Counted from the stretch's first letter, positions 45,113-55,430 are shown. The stretch: DNA of 55,448 nt from Edaphosphingomonas laterariae (GCF_900188165.1 NZ_FZOS01000024.1:1-55448), one strand, 5' to 3'. The notes: generated from the letters alone by a model not told the origin. Made by a program: numbers and translations.

Positions 45113-46174
45113 ATGAGAACATTGAAGACCATGATGATGGCGCTGACGCTGGCCGCTGCACCCGCAGCCGCACTGGCTCAGAATGCCACAGCCCCCGCCG
45201 CGTCCGCGGCGCCGGCGGCAACCGCTGCCGCCGGGGATTCGGCCGATGCAGCCGCCAAGCCCGTTTTCCAACATGCTGCGCCGGAAGCCGAAATCGGCCA
45301 GCCGATTCCCGGTGGCTGGAAGATCCAGCCGCAGGTGACCGAGCTGGGCGAAGACGGCCAGTGGCTCCACGATGCGATTCTCGTGCCGATCATCGTCGCG
45401 ATCTCGGTCTTCGTGCTCGGCCTGATGCTGTGGGCGATGTTCCGCTATCGCGCGGCCGCCAACCCGGTGCCGTCGAAGACCACGCACAACACCTTCATCG
45501 AGGTGATCTGGACGCTGGTTCCGGTGCTGATCCTGCTGGTGATCGCGGTGCCGTCGATCCGGCTGCTCGCCGCCCAGTATAATCAGCCCAAGGCCGATGT
45601 GACGATCAAGGTGATCGGCAACCAGTGGTACTGGACCTATCAGTATCCGGACAATGGCGACTTCGAAATCGTCTCCAACATGCTGAAGGAGAAGGACGAG
45701 GTTAAGGAAGGCGAGCGTTTCCGCACCGATGCGGACGGCCCCCGCCTGCTTGCCGTCGACGAACGGATCGTGGTGCCGGTCGGCGCCGTCGTGAAGCTGA
45801 TCGTCACCTCGAACGACGTGATCCACAGCTTCGCGGTTCCCGCCTTCTGGGCCAAGATGGACGCCGTTCCCGGCCGTCTCAACGAAACCTGGTTCAAGGC
45901 CGATCGCGTCGGCGTCTATTTCGGCCAGTGTTCGGAACTGTGCGGCGCGCGCCATGCCTATATGCCGATCGCCGTCGAAGTGGTCGAACCCGCCCGCTAT
46001 GCGGAATGGGTGAAGTTGAAGGGCGGCACGATGCCGGGTGAAAAGGCGGCCGAAGAGGCTGCCGCGTCCGCCGCTGCCGAACCCGCCGCCACGGCTGCCG
46101 CCGCTCCCGCCGAGGAGCCGGCCGCCGCCCCGGTCGCCAACGCCAACGCCGCCGCTGCGGCGCCGACGAACTAA
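45113..46174 (+). CDS. ctaC: Cytochrome c oxidase subunit II
   Basis: 353 residues. A signal peptide (MMMALTLAAAPAAALAQ), an Ala-rich spacer, two membrane segments (about 85-110 and 130-150), then the CuA cupredoxin domain with GNQWYWTYQYPD and the copper ligands in FGQCSELCGARHAYM. The C-terminus has an Ala/Pro/Glu-rich tail of about 45 residues, longer than usual. It accepts electrons from cytochrome c and passes them to subunit I. Confidence 0.97.
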   Translation: MRTLKTMMMALTLAAAPAAALAQNATAPAASAAPAATAAAGDSADAAAKPVFQHAAPEAEIGQPIPGGWKIQPQVTELGEDGQWLHDAILVPIIVAISVFVLGLMLWAMFRYRAAANPVPSKTTHNTFIEVIWTLVPVLILLVIAVPSIRLLAAQYNQPKADVTIKVIGNQWYWTYQYPDNGDFEIVSNMLKEKDEVKEGERFRTDADGPRLLAVDERIVVPVGAVVKLIVTSNDVIHSFAVPAFWAKMDAVPGRLNETWFKADRVGVYFGQCSELCGARHAYMPIAVEVVEPARYAEWVKLKGGTMPGEKAAEEAAASAAAEPAATAAAAPAEEPAAAPVANANAAAAAPTN

Positions 46175-46186
46175 GGCTGACAGATA

Positions 46187-47845
46187 ATGACAGACGCAAC
46201 CGCAGCGCCCGCGCATTTCCAGGCGCATGACGATCATGCGCACCACGACGCGGATCACAAGCCGGGCTTCTTCGCCCGCTGGTTCATGTCCACCAACCAC
46301 AAGGACATCGGCACGCTCTACCTGATCTTCGCGATCATCGCCGGCATCATCGGCGGCGCGATTTCGGGCCTGATGCGCGTCGAGCTGGCCGAGCCGGGGA
46401 TCCAGTATCTGCCGACCTGGCTGGAAATGCTCCATGGCCCGGGCACCTTCGACGAGGCGCTCCACCTGTGGAACGTGCTCGTCACCGCGCACGGCCTGAT
46501 CATGGTGTTCTTCATGGTCATGCCGGCGATGATCGGCGGCTTCGGCAACTGGTTCGTGCCGATCATGATCGGCGCGCCGGACATGGCCTTCCCGCGCATG
46601 AACAACGTGTCGTTCTGGCTGCTGGTGCCGGCCTTCATCCTGCTGCTCGCCTCGCCCTTCTTCGGCGGCGCCGGCACGGGCTGGACGGTCTATGCCCCGC
46701 TTTCCACTTATGGTGAGCCCGGGCCGTCGGTCGACATGGCGATCCTGTCGCTCCACATTGCGGGCGCGAGCTCGATCCTGGGCGCGATCAACTTCATCAC
46801 CACCATCTTCAACATGCGCGCGCCGGGCATGACGCTCCACAAGATGCCGCTGTTCGTGTGGTCGGTGCTGATCACCGCCTTCCTGCTGCTGCTCGCGCTG
46901 CCGGTGCTCGCCGCCGCCATCACGATGCTGCTGACCGACCGCAACTTCGGCACGACCTTCTATGATCCGGCCGGTGGTGGCGATCCGATCCTCTATCAGC
47001 ACCTGTTCTGGTTCTTCGGCCACCCCGAAGTGTACATCATGATCCTGCCGGGCTTCGGCATCGTCAGCCACATCATCTCGACCTTCTCGAAGAAGCCGAT
47101 CTTCGGCTATCTCGGCATGGCCTATGCCATGGTCGCGATCGGCGTGGTCGGCTTCATCGTGTGGGCGCACCACATGTTCACGACCGGCCTGGACGTGAAC
47201 ACCAAGATGTACTTCACCGCCGCAACGATGGTGATCGCGGTGCCGACCGGCATCAAGATCTTCTCGTGGATCGCCACGATGTGGGGCGGTTCGATGACCT
47301 TCAAGACCCCGATGGTCTGGTCGCTGGGCTTCATCTTCATGTTCACCGTCGGTGGCGTGACGGGTGTCGTGCTCGCCAATGGCGGCGTCGACAACTATAT
47401 GCACGACACCTATTATGTCGTGGCCCACTTCCACTACGTGCTCTCGCTGGGTGCGGTGTTCGGTCTCTTCGCCGGCTTCTATTACTGGTTCGGCAAGATG
47501 TGGGGTAAGCAGTATAATGAGTTCCTCGGCCACCTGCACTTCTGGGTGTTCTTCGTGGGCGTGAACCTGCTGTTCTTCCCGATGCACTTCCTCGGCCTCG
47601 ACGGCATGCCGCGCCGCTACCCGGACTATCCGGATGCGTTCGGCCAGTACAATCACCTCGCGACCCTGGGTTACAAGGTGATGGCCGTGGGCATGGTGAT
47701 CTTCTTCATCAACGTCATCTGGTCGCTGATCGCGGGCAAGAAGGCGGAAGGAAATCCGTGGGGCGAAGGCGCCACGACGCTGGAATGGACGCTGTCCAGC
47801 CCGCCGCCGTTCCACCAGTTCGAGACGCTTCCGAAGGTCGATTGA
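46187..47845 (+). CDS. ctaD: Cytochrome c oxidase subunit I
   Basis: 552 residues, about 12 membrane helices. Heme ligands and CuB histidines are visible: [38 protein letters not shown] (the His-Tyr cross-link motif HPEVY), HHMFTTG and [13 protein letters not shown]. It reduces O2 to water and pumps protons; an aa3-type enzyme. Twelve bases after ctaC. Confidence 0.98.
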   Translation: MTDATAAPAHFQAHDDHAHHDADHKPGFFARWFMSTNHKDIGTLYLIFAIIAGIIGGAISGLMRVELAEPGIQYLPTWLEMLHGPGTFDEALHLWNVLVTAHGLIMVFFMVMPAMIGGFGNWFVPIMIGAPDMAFPRMNNVSFWLLVPAFILLLASPFFGGAGTGWTVYAPLSTYGEPGPSVDMAILSLHIAGASSILGAINFITTIFNMRAPGMTLHKMPLFVWSVLITAFLLLLALPVLAAAITMLLTDRNFGTTFYDPAGGGDPILYQHLFWFFGHPEVYIMILPGFGIVSHIISTFSKKPIFGYLGMAYAMVAIGVVGFIVWAHHMFTTGLDVNTKMYFTAATMVIAVPTGIKIFSWIATMWGGSMTFKTPMVWSLGFIFMFTVGGVTGVVLANGGVDNYMHDTYYVVAHFHYVLSLGAVFGLFAGFYYWFGKMWGKQYNEFLGHLHFWVFFVGVNLLFFPMHFLGLDGMPRRYPDYPDAFGQYNHLATLGYKVMAVGMVIFFINVIWSLIAGKKAEGNPWGEGATTLEWTLSSPPPFHQFETLPKVD

Positions 47846-47937
47846 GACCGGACGGCAGCTTGAACCACGATCGCCGCCGCTCCGGTATCTTCCGGGGCGG
47901 CGGCCTAGTATAATCGGCCAGCGACGTTTGGACTGAG

Positions 47938-48849
47938 ATGAACAGCACGACGATGAACGGCACGGTCACAGCACCGGCGGACTGGCGCGACTTCCTTGCC
48001 CTGTGCAAGCCGCGGGTGCTGACGCTGGTCGTGTTCACGGGGCTGTGCGGGCTGCTGGCTGCGCCGGTTTCGATCCATCCGGTGATCGGCTTCACTGCGA
48101 TCCTGTGCATCACGCTCGGGGCGGCGGCGGCGGGTGCGCTCAATCAATGGTATGAGGCCGATCTCGACGCGAAGATGAAGCGCACCGCCAATCGGCCGCT
48201 GCCGGCCGGGCGGATGGACCGCCAGTCCGCGCTGCATTTCGGCGTCGGCCTCGGCACCTTCTCGGTCCTGCTGATGGGGCTGGCGGTGAACGTGCTGTCG
48301 GCGGCCATCCTCACCGCCTCGATCCTTTTCTACGTCCTGATCTACACGGTGTGGCTCAAGCGGCGGACGCCGCAGAACATCGTGATCGGCGGCGCGGCGG
48401 GCGCCTTCCCGCCGCTGATCGGCTGGGCGGCGGCGACCAACCAGATCGATCTGCTGCCGGTGCTGCTGTTCGCCATCGTCTTCCTGTGGACGCCGCCGCA
48501 TTTCTGGGCGCTGTCGCTGTTCGTGCGTACCGATTACGCCAATGCCGGCGTGCCGATGCTGCCGGTGGTGGCGGGCACGCGCACGACGCGCAACCAGGTG
48601 CTGCTCTACACGCTGCCGATGGCCGCCGCCGCGGTGGCGCCCTGGCCGCTGGGGATGACCGGCGCGATCTACGGCATTGCTGCCGTGGTCCTGTCGGGCG
48701 TCTTCCTGCTGCTTTCGGCGCGGGTGTGCTTCAACAATGAAACCGACCAGGCGAAGATGAAGCCCGAACGGCAGCTCTTCGCTTATTCGATCGTCTATCT
48801 CTTCGTTTTGTTCGGCGCGCTCGTCGCCGACCGGATGGTGCTCGCATGA
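47938..48849 (+). CDS. ctaB: Protoheme IX farnesyltransferase
   Basis: 303 residues with about eight or nine membrane segments and the prenyltransferase motifs [20 protein letters not shown] (DxxxD-type) and [20 protein letters not shown]. It turns protoheme into heme O for the oxidase. Its stop overlaps the next small gene by ATGA. Confidence 0.96.
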   Translation: MNSTTMNGTVTAPADWRDFLALCKPRVLTLVVFTGLCGLLAAPVSIHPVIGFTAILCITLGAAAAGALNQWYEADLDAKMKRTANRPLPAGRMDRQSALHFGVGLGTFSVLLMGLAVNVLSAAILTASILFYVLIYTVWLKRRTPQNIVIGGAAGAFPPLIGWAAATNQIDLLPVLLFAIVFLWTPPHFWALSLFVRTDYANAGVPMLPVVAGTRTTRNQVLLYTLPMAAAAVAPWPLGMTGAIYGIAAVVLSGVFLLLSARVCFNNETDQAKMKPERQLFAYSIVYLFVLFGALVADRMVLA

Positions 48850-48965
48850 ATCTGCCCGATGATGAAATCCGCCGCCGTCAGCGCAGCCGTGCCCTGGTGA
48901 TGGCGCTGATCCTCGGCGCGCTGGTGATCCTGTTCTACGCGATCTCGATCGCGAAGATGGCCTGA
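48846..48965 (+). CDS. 39-residue single-pass membrane protein of the oxidase operon
   Basis: The ATG at 48846 overlaps the ctaB stop; TGA at 48963-48965. The peptide has a basic N-terminus ([12 protein letters not shown]) and one hydrophobic helix ([20 protein letters not shown]). A similar tiny ORF between ctaB and ctaG is frequent in alphaproteobacteria and is sometimes called CoxF-like; its role in oxidase assembly is presumed from position. Confidence 0.75.
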   Translation: MNLPDDEIRRRQRSRALVMALILGALVILFYAISIAKMA

Positions 48966-48967
48966 CC

Positions 48968-49522
48968 ATGACGACGCTGGCCGAACGCAACCGCCGGGTG
49001 GGGCTGATGGCCATGGCGCTGGTGGGCGCGATGATCGGCCTCGGCTTCGCCAGCGTGCCGCTCTATCGGCTGTTCTGCCAGGTCACCGGCTTCAACGGCA
49101 CGATCCAGAAGGCGGAAGGTGCGAAGGCGCCGGGTGCGGTGGTCGGCAAGATCGTCAACGTCCGCTTCGACGGCAATGTGAAGCCCGGCATGCCGTGGAA
49201 GTTCGCGCCCGAGGAGCATGTGCAGCGCGTGGCCGTGGGCGCAAGGGACATGGCCTTCTACAACGCCACGAATTTGAGCGACAAGCCGATCAAGGGCACC
49301 GCCACCTTCAACGTCACGCCAAGCCAGGCGGGGCAGTATTTCACGAAGATCCAGTGCTTCTGCTTTACCGAGCAGGTGCTGCAGCCCGGCGAAACCATGC
49401 GCATGCCGGTGATCTTCTATGTGGATCCGAAGATCCTGCAGGATCCAGACGCCAAGAATATCAACGAAATCACCCTTTCCTACACCTTCTTCCCGGTGGA
49501 TTCCGCCGACGACGAGGGTTAA
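48968..49522 (+). CDS. ctaG: Cytochrome c oxidase assembly protein CtaG/Cox11
   Basis: 184 residues. One N-terminal membrane anchor (GLMAMALVGAMIGLGFASVP) and a periplasmic beta-barrel domain with the copper-binding KIQCFCFTEQ. It delivers copper to the CuB site of subunit I. Two bases after the 39-residue gene. Confidence 0.96.
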   Translation: MTTLAERNRRVGLMAMALVGAMIGLGFASVPLYRLFCQVTGFNGTIQKAEGAKAPGAVVGKIVNVRFDGNVKPGMPWKFAPEEHVQRVAVGARDMAFYNATNLSDKPIKGTATFNVTPSQAGQYFTKIQCFCFTEQVLQPGETMRMPVIFYVDPKILQDPDAKNINEITLSYTFFPVDSADDEG

Positions 49523-49558
49523 GGGACAGGCAAAGGGAATACCCAGGGGACGAGAAAG

Positions 49559-50404
49559 ATGGCTGGAGCCAAGACTCACGACTTCCATATTCTTCCGCCC
49601 AGCATCTGGCCGCTGGTCGGATCGCTGGCGGCGCTCATCATGGCGACCGGCGGCATCATGTGGATGCACGAAGCCGCTTATGGTGGCTATGTGTTCTTCG
49701 CGGGCGTTGCGGCGCTGCTCTTCACCTTCTACTCCTGGTGGTCGGATGTCATCCGCGAGGCGCATGCCGGCGATCACACGCCCGTGGTCCAGCTGCACCT
49801 GCGCTACGGCATGATCCTGTTCATCGCGTCCGAAGTGATGTTCTTCGTCGGCTGGTTCTGGGCGTGGTTCGATTTCTCGCTGTTCCCGGCCCCGGTCGAA
49901 GTCAGCGAAGGCGCGGTCACGCTCACCCAGGCGGCGGGCATCTGGCCGCCCAAGGGCCTGGAAGTGATCGATCCCTTCCACCTGCCGCTGCTCAACACGC
50001 TGATCCTGCTCTGCTCGGGCACGACGGTCACCTGGGCGCACCACGCGCTGCTGCACGGCGACCGCAAGGGCCTCAAGACGGGCCTGTGGCTCACCGTCAT
50101 CCTCGGCCTCGTGTTCAGCTGCATCCAAGCCTATGAATATGCCCATGCCCCGTTCGCCTTCAAAGGCCTGAACTATGGCGCGGCCTTCTACATGGCGACC
50201 GGTTTCCACGGCTTCCACGTGCTGGTCGGCACGATCTTCCTGATCGTCTGCCTGATCCGCGCCTATAAGGGCCACTTCACGCCGAAGCAGCATTTCGGCT
50301 TCGAAGCGGCGGCCTGGTACTGGCACTTCGTCGACGTGGTGTGGCTGTTCCTCTTCGTCGCCGTCTATGTCTGGGGCGGCTGGGGCGCGCCGGTCCACGG
50401 CTGA
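49559..50404 (+). CDS. ctaE: Cytochrome c oxidase subunit III
   Basis: 281 residues with seven membrane helices, starting KTHDFHILPPSIWPLVGS and including RYGMILFIASEVMFFVGWFW and FHGFHVLVGTIFL, all typical of subunit III. It stabilises the catalytic core and proton uptake. Confidence 0.97.
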   Translation: MAGAKTHDFHILPPSIWPLVGSLAALIMATGGIMWMHEAAYGGYVFFAGVAALLFTFYSWWSDVIREAHAGDHTPVVQLHLRYGMILFIASEVMFFVGWFWAWFDFSLFPAPVEVSEGAVTLTQAAGIWPPKGLEVIDPFHLPLLNTLILLCSGTTVTWAHHALLHGDRKGLKTGLWLTVILGLVFSCIQAYEYAHAPFAFKGLNYGAAFYMATGFHGFHVLVGTIFLIVCLIRAYKGHFTPKQHFGFEAAAWYWHFVDVVWLFLFVAVYVWGGWGAPVHG

Positions 50405-50482
50405 TAGGCCGGGGGAAATCCAGGTGATGCAAGCGCCGCTCCGGCTAGGCCGGGGCGGCGCTTGTGCTATGGCGGGACTGCA

Positions 50483-50866
50483 ATGAAAACGCCCACGCCC
50501 TTCGAATCCGGCCTGCACGGCCTGTGCCCGCGCTGCGGCGCGAAAACGCTGTTCGCGGGAATCGCGAATTTCGCGCCGGCCTGCCGCGCCTGCGGCCTGT
50601 CCTACGCCAGCTTCAATGTCGGCGATGGCCCGGCGGCCTTTCTGACATTGGGCGTCGGCGCGCTGGTGACGGTGCTGGCGATCACGCTGGAATTGTCGGT
50701 CCAGCCGCCCTTCTGGGTTCACCTGCTGCTGTGGGTGCCGGTGACGGCCGTAGCGGTGCTGGGCACGCTGCGCCTCGCCAAGGGCATGCTGCTGGCGCTC
50801 GAATATCGCAACGCCGCGCGCGAGGGCCGGCTGGTCGAGGATGTCGAGGAAGGGACGCAGCCATGA
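50483..50866 (+). CDS. DUF983 family protein
   Basis: 127 residues from ATG 50483. Two CxxC knuckles (GLCPRCGAKTLF and PACRACGLSY) are followed by two membrane segments (LTLGVGALVTVLAITLELSV, HLLLWVPVTAVAVLGTL). DUF983 genes sit next to SURF1 in alphaproteobacterial oxidase operons; a metal-related assembly role is inferred. Overlaps SURF1 by ATGA. Confidence 0.9.
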   Translation: MKTPTPFESGLHGLCPRCGAKTLFAGIANFAPACRACGLSYASFNVGDGPAAFLTLGVGALVTVLAITLELSVQPPFWVHLLLWVPVTAVAVLGTLRLAKGMLLALEYRNAAREGRLVEDVEEGTQP

Positions 50867-51447
50867 AGCGATTGCCATTCTGGCCGACCCTGCTGGTGCT
50901 CGTCGCCGTCGCGGTGATGGTGGGGCTGGGCATCTGGCAGCTCCATCGGGCCGATTGGAAGGACGGGCTGCTCGCCAGATATGCGGCGGCCGAAAAGCTG
51001 CCGCCGACGGCCTTCCCGGCGGTGCCGGTGCCGGACGAGGCGCTCGTCTTCCGGCGGGCGACCGGCCATTGCCTCGAAGTGGTGAAGTGGGATGCGCGGG
51101 CCGGGCGCAACCGGCAGGGCGAACAGGGCTGGCGCCACATCGCATCGTGCCGCACCGGCGGCGGCGAAGGGCCGGGCATGGCGGTGGATTATGGCTGGTC
51201 GCGCAGTTCGGACGCGCCCAAGGCCGCCAACCTCGCCGGCGCGGTGGACGGCGTGATCGATTTCGATCGCGACCGCGTGTTCATCCTCGTCGCCGACAAG
51301 GCCGCGCCGGGGCTGGAGGCGAGCGAGAAGCCGTCGCCCGCCAATATCCCCAACAATCATCGCGGCTATGCCGTGCAATGGTTCCTGTTCGCGGCGGTGG
51401 CGCTGGTGATCTACGTTATCGCGCTCAGGACGCGGAAGGCGGCGTAG
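50863..51447 (+). CDS. SURF1 family oxidase assembly protein
   Basis: 194 residues with a membrane helix at each end (FWPTLLVLVAVAVMVGLGIW and AVQWFLFAAVALVIYVIALR), the SURF1 layout, with GIWQLHRADWK at the N-terminal signature and NNHRGYAVQWF at the second. It assists heme a insertion into subunit I. It is shorter than the usual ~240 residues. Confidence 0.92.
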   Translation: MKRLPFWPTLLVLVAVAVMVGLGIWQLHRADWKDGLLARYAAAEKLPPTAFPAVPVPDEALVFRRATGHCLEVVKWDARAGRNRQGEQGWRHIASCRTGGGEGPGMAVDYGWSRSSDAPKAANLAGAVDGVIDFDRDRVFILVADKAAPGLEASEKPSPANIPNNHRGYAVQWFLFAAVALVIYVIALRTRKAA

Positions 51448-51467
51448 TCGGGGCGGGGGTGAGCGAC

Positions 51468-51716
51468 ATGGCGGGATCGACCGGCGATACGGGCAAGCGC
51501 AAGTCCGACGCGATAGGCGAGGTGAAGGAACTCGCCGGGGATGTCGCGATCGAGATCGCGGTGGACGCCGTGATCGAAACCGCGTGGCAGGCGGCGGCCG
51601 GCGCGATGGACGTCGCGACCAACGTGGCCGGCGCTGCGCTCGAATGCGGATCGGCCATCGTCGAAGGTGGCTGCGCGCTTGGCGGCAAGATCGTCGAGGG
51701 CGTGGCCGATCTCTGA
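51468..51716 (+). CDS. Small Ala/Gly-rich hypothetical protein
   Basis: 82 residues from ATG 51468 (GTG 51459 is possible). It is acidic and helical with small residues (VAIEIAVDAVIETAWQAAAG, then ECGSAIVEGGCALGGKIVEG), perhaps a membrane-associated or amphipathic helix protein. No family is recognised; coding probability rests mostly on its position and composition. Confidence 0.5.
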   Translation: MAGSTGDTGKRKSDAIGEVKELAGDVAIEIAVDAVIETAWQAAAGAMDVATNVAGAALECGSAIVEGGCALGGKIVEGVADL

Positions 51717-51827
51717 TTGATCGGTGTCGGCACCTGCCGCCGCCAGCTGTTATTTTCGTGCCCCAATCCGGGGCGATGTGCCAGAAAAGTTGCCCCGGGG
51801 CGTCCACGCGGCTAAGCGCGGCGCACT

Positions 51828-53228
51828 ATGCGCTATATCAGCACCCGGGGCGCCGCGCCCGCGCTCGATTTCGAGAACGTCACCCTGACCGGCCTTGCCG
51901 CCGATGGCGGGCTATATGTGCCGGAAAGCTGGCCGCACTTCTCGGCCGAGGCGATCCGCAAGCTGGCGGGCCTGTCCTATGTCGACACCGCCGTCGAGGT
52001 GATGGCGCCGTTCGTCGGGGATTCGCTGACGCGCGAGGAACTGCGTTCGCTCTGCACCGCCGCTTATGGCCGGTTCGACCATGAGGCGGTGACGCCGCTC
52101 GTCCAGCTCGATCCGACCAACTGGCTGCTCGAACTGTTCCACGGCCCGACCCTGGCCTTCAAGGATGTGGCGCTGCAGCTGCTCGGCTTGCTGTTCGAAC
52201 GCTTCCTGTCGACCCGCGACACGCATCTGACGGTTGTCGGCGCGACGTCCGGCGATACCGGTTCGGCCGCGATCGACGCGCTCGCCGGGCGCGCCAAGGT
52301 CGACATCTTCATGCTCCATCCGCTGGGCCGCGTGTCCGACGTGCAGCGCCGGCAGATGACGACGGTGCTGGCGCCCAACGTCCACAATATCGCGATCGAA
52401 GGCAGCTTCGATGACGCGCAGGCGCTGGTGAAGGCGATGTTCGCCGATCAGGGCTTTGCCGGCCGCTTCCGCCTGAGCGCGGTCAATTCGATCAACTGGG
52501 CGCGGCTGATGGCCCAGATCGTCTATTATTTCTACGCGGCCGTGCGGCTGGGCGCGCCCGACCGTTCGATCGCCTTCTCAGTGCCGACGGGCAATTTCGG
52601 CGATGTGTTCGCGGGCTATGCGGCGGCCAGGATGGGCCTGCCGGTGGCCAAGCTGATCGTCGCGACCAACGTCAACGACATCCTGCACCGCGCGCTTTCG
52701 GCCGGCGACTATTCGGTGGGCACGGTCACGCCGACGGCGGCGCCGTCGATGGACATCCAGGTCAGTTCCAATTTCGAACGGCTGCTGTTCGATCTTCACG
52801 CCCGCGACGGCAAGGCGCTGGCCGCGACGATGGCCGGTTTCGAGGCGTCGAAGACGCTGGCGATCCCGCAGGCGATGCGCGCACAGGCGGCGGACCTGTT
52901 CACCAGCGCCCGCATCGATGCCGATGGCATGGCGCTCGCCATGCGCCGCGCCGCCGAAAAGAGCGGCCAGATCATCGATCCGCACACCGCTATCGGCCTT
53001 GCCGCCGCGCACCGCGCCGATCTTGGCCGCGACGTGCCGGTGGTGACGCTGGCGACGGCGCATGCCGCCAAGTTCCGCGACGCGGTGGAACGCGCGACCG
53101 GCAATCGCCCGCATCTGCCGGCGCGGGTGGGCAATCTGTTCGAACGGGAAGAGCGTTATGCGACGCTTCCCGCGACGCTCGACGCGATCCAGGGGTATAT
53201 CGCGGAACGGGCGACCCCCGCGCGATGA
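51828..53228 (+). CDS. thrC: Threonine synthase
   Basis: 466 residues. RYISTRGAAPALDFENVTL at the N-terminus, the PLP lysine in FHGPTLAFKDVALQ, the phosphate-binding GATSGDTGSAA and VPTGNFGDVFAGY are diagnostic. It converts phosphohomoserine to threonine. Overlaps the next gene by 4 bases. Confidence 0.97.
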   Translation: MRYISTRGAAPALDFENVTLTGLAADGGLYVPESWPHFSAEAIRKLAGLSYVDTAVEVMAPFVGDSLTREELRSLCTAAYGRFDHEAVTPLVQLDPTNWLLELFHGPTLAFKDVALQLLGLLFERFLSTRDTHLTVVGATSGDTGSAAIDALAGRAKVDIFMLHPLGRVSDVQRRQMTTVLAPNVHNIAIEGSFDDAQALVKAMFADQGFAGRFRLSAVNSINWARLMAQIVYYFYAAVRLGAPDRSIAFSVPTGNFGDVFAGYAAARMGLPVAKLIVATNVNDILHRALSAGDYSVGTVTPTAAPSMDIQVSSNFERLLFDLHARDGKALAATMAGFEASKTLAIPQAMRAQAADLFTSARIDADGMALAMRRAAEKSGQIIDPHTAIGLAAAHRADLGRDVPVVTLATAHAAKFRDAVERATGNRPHLPARVGNLFEREERYATLPATLDAIQGYIAERATPAR

Positions 53229-54454
53229 CCGCCCGCCTCCATCGGCTGGCGAACGGGCTCACCGTCGCGGTCGAGCCGATGGACGGGGTGGAGACGCTGG
53301 CCGTCGGCCTTTATGCCGATGTCGGCGCGCGATCCGAACCGGCGGGGCTGGGCGGGCTCGCCCACATGGTCGAACATATGGTGTTCAAGGGCGCCGGCAC
53401 CCGTGATGCCCGCGCCATCGCCGAGGATATCGAGGATGTCGGTGGATCGCTGAACGCCTGGACGGCGCGCGACCACACCGTGTTCCATGCGCGCCTGCTG
53501 GCCGGTGATCTGGCGCTCGGCACCGGCATGATCGCCGATCTCGTCCGCGCGCCGCATTTCGACGCGGACGAACTGGAACGGGAAAAGCAGGTCGTGCTGT
53601 CCGAACTGGGTGAGGCGCGCGACACGCCCGACGATATCGTGTTCGATCACCTGCAGGCGGCGGCCTTCCCCGGCCAGCCGCTGGGCGTGCCCGTGCTGGG
53701 CGACGAGGCGAGCATTGCCGCGATCGACATCGCCGCGCTCAAGCGCTGGGTGGCGGATCAGTATCGCCCGGCCGGGCTGGTGCTGGCCGCGGCGGGCAAG
53801 GTGGATGAAGACGAGCTGCTGCGACTGGCCGAGACGCATTTCGGCGACATGGTCGCCGGCAGCGCGGCGCCGGCGGCGGGCGCCAGCTTCTCGATCGGCG
53901 GCAAGCATGATCGCCGGCGGTTCGATCAGATTCACCTCGCGCTCGGCTGGCAGGGTGTCGGCTATCGCGATCCGACAGTGCATGCGCTGGCCTTGTTCAC
54001 GCAGGCCGCCGGCGGCGGCATGTCATCGCGCCTGTTCCAGGAACTGCGCGAGCAGCGGGGCTTGGCCTATAGCGTCTATGCCTGGGCGCAGAGCTATGCC
54101 GATACCGGGCTGTTCGGCGTCTATTGCGCCGCTGGGCGCGAACAGGGCGCCGAGGCGCTGGCGCTGGCCGAAGAGGTGCTGGCCCGCACGGCCGAGGGCA
54201 TGACCGATACGGAACTGGAGCGCGCGCGCGTGCAGGCCAAGGCCGGGCTGCTGATGGGGCTGGAAGGCCCGGCGGCGCGGTGCGACCATCTCGCGCGGCA
54301 GATTCACGTCCACGGCCGGATCGTCCCGGCCAGCGAAACCGTGGCCGCGATCGACGCGGTGGCGCTGGCGGATGCGCGGGCGGCGGGGCAGCGGGCGCTT
54401 GGCGGTGGCCGCGCGATCGCCACCGTGGGCGGCAAATTGGCGAAGGCGGCATGA
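53225..54454 (+). CDS. M16 family peptidase (processing-peptidase-like)
   Basis: 409 residues without a signal peptide. The zinc motif HMVEHMVFKG is near 46-55 and the third ligand glutamate is in the LEREKQVVLSELGEA segment. Single-length M16B enzymes resemble mitochondrial processing peptidase beta and are often found after thrC in sphingomonads. Overlaps both neighbours by ATGA. Confidence 0.92.
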   Translation: MTARLHRLANGLTVAVEPMDGVETLAVGLYADVGARSEPAGLGGLAHMVEHMVFKGAGTRDARAIAEDIEDVGGSLNAWTARDHTVFHARLLAGDLALGTGMIADLVRAPHFDADELEREKQVVLSELGEARDTPDDIVFDHLQAAAFPGQPLGVPVLGDEASIAAIDIAALKRWVADQYRPAGLVLAAAGKVDEDELLRLAETHFGDMVAGSAAPAAGASFSIGGKHDRRRFDQIHLALGWQGVGYRDPTVHALALFTQAAGGGMSSRLFQELREQRGLAYSVYAWAQSYADTGLFGVYCAAGREQGAEALALAEEVLARTAEGMTDTELERARVQAKAGLLMGLEGPAARCDHLARQIHVHGRIVPASETVAAIDAVALADARAAGQRALGGGRAIATVGGKLAKAA

Positions 54455-55320
54455 ACGATCTGATCACCCTGATAACCGAAGCCTGGCCGGATTACGGGCT
54501 GGTCGATTCGGGCCATGGCCGCAAGCTGGAACGCTATGGCCGTTTCCGCTTCATCCGCCCCGAACCGCAGGCGATGTGGGCGCCGGCGGATCCCAATTGG
54601 GAAGCCGATGGCGATTTCATCGCCGCGTCCGACGAAGATGGCGGCGGCAAATGGCATTTGTCGCGCGATGTGCCGCGCGGCGGCTGGCACCTGAAGTGGG
54701 AGGAGGTGCGCTTCCTCGCCCAGAACACGCCCTTCCGCCACCTGGCTTTCTTCCCCGACATGGCGCCGCAATGGGCGTGGATGCGCGACCGGATCGACGA
54801 GGGGGACGAGGCGCTCAACCTGTTCGGCTATACCGGCGTCGGCACGCTGGCGCTGGCGGCGAAGGGCGCCAAGGTGACGCATGTCGATGCCTCGAAGAAA
54901 TCGGTCGAGGCAGGCAAGGCCAACGCCTTCCTGTCCGACATGGCCGACCGGCCGATCCGCTGGATGGTGGACGATGCGGTGAAGTTCGCCGCGCGCGAGG
55001 TGCGGCGCGGCCGCCGCTATGACGGCATCATGCTCGATCCCCCTAAATTCGGCCGTGGCCCCGATGGCGAGGTCTGGCGGCTGGAGGAGCATCTGCCCGG
55101 GCTGATCACCCATTGCGTCAACCTGCTCGACGAGAAGTCCAAGTTCCTCGTGCTGACGGTTTACGCCGTGCGCATGTCGGCGCTGGCGATCGGCGAACTG
55201 CTGAAACAGGCGACCGCGCATCTCGGCGGCCGCGTGGAAGTGGGCGAAATGGCCGTGCGCGAAGAAGCGCGCGGGCTGCTGCTGCCGACGGCGATCTTCG
55301 CGCGGTGGGTGCGGGATTAG
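54451..55320 (+). CDS. Class I SAM-dependent RNA methyltransferase (RlmI/RlmK-like)
   Basis: 289 residues from ATG 54451, overlapping the peptidase stop. The SAM site is LNLFGYTGVGTLALA followed by VTHVDASKKSVEAGKANA; the DPPK of LDPPKFGRG is the catalytic or base-binding motif seen in 23S rRNA cytosine/guanine methyltransferases. The PUA domain found in E. coli RlmI is absent, as in many alphaproteobacterial members. The stop codon lies in a palindrome (55318-55359). Confidence 0.9.
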   Translation: MNDLITLITEAWPDYGLVDSGHGRKLERYGRFRFIRPEPQAMWAPADPNWEADGDFIAASDEDGGGKWHLSRDVPRGGWHLKWEEVRFLAQNTPFRHLAFFPDMAPQWAWMRDRIDEGDEALNLFGYTGVGTLALAAKGAKVTHVDASKKSVEAGKANAFLSDMADRPIRWMVDDAVKFAAREVRRGRRYDGIMLDPPKFGRGPDGEVWRLEEHLPGLITHCVNLLDEKSKFLVLTVYAVRMSALAIGELLKQATAHLGGRVEVGEMAVREEARGLLLPTAIFARWVRD

Positions 55321-55359
55321 AGCAGTTTCCGATCCGACTACGTCGGCTCGAATGCTCTA
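55318..55359. repeat. Palindrome spanning the methyltransferase stop codon
   Basis: TAGAGCA at 55318-55324 pairs with TGCTCTA at 55353-55359 and an inner CCGAC-TAC-GTCGG hairpin lies at 55334-55346. Likely an extragenic repetitive element that also serves as a terminator. Confidence 0.55.
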
Positions 55360-55430
55360 GGCTGTAGTGACATTTTAGGGATTCACGTTGGACTGGATTT
55401 CTGATTCAACGCTGACTTTTGGAGGTTGGC

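Noticed and set aside
45068-47815. 915-codon open frame antisense to ctaC-ctaD
   Set aside because: His/Arg/Glu/Asp-rich shadow of the cytochrome oxidase genes; no domain and no start signal.
48935-51145. 736-codon antisense frame over ctaG-ctaE-SURF1
   Set aside because: Runs across several intact genes and their boundaries; composition typical of a shadow frame.
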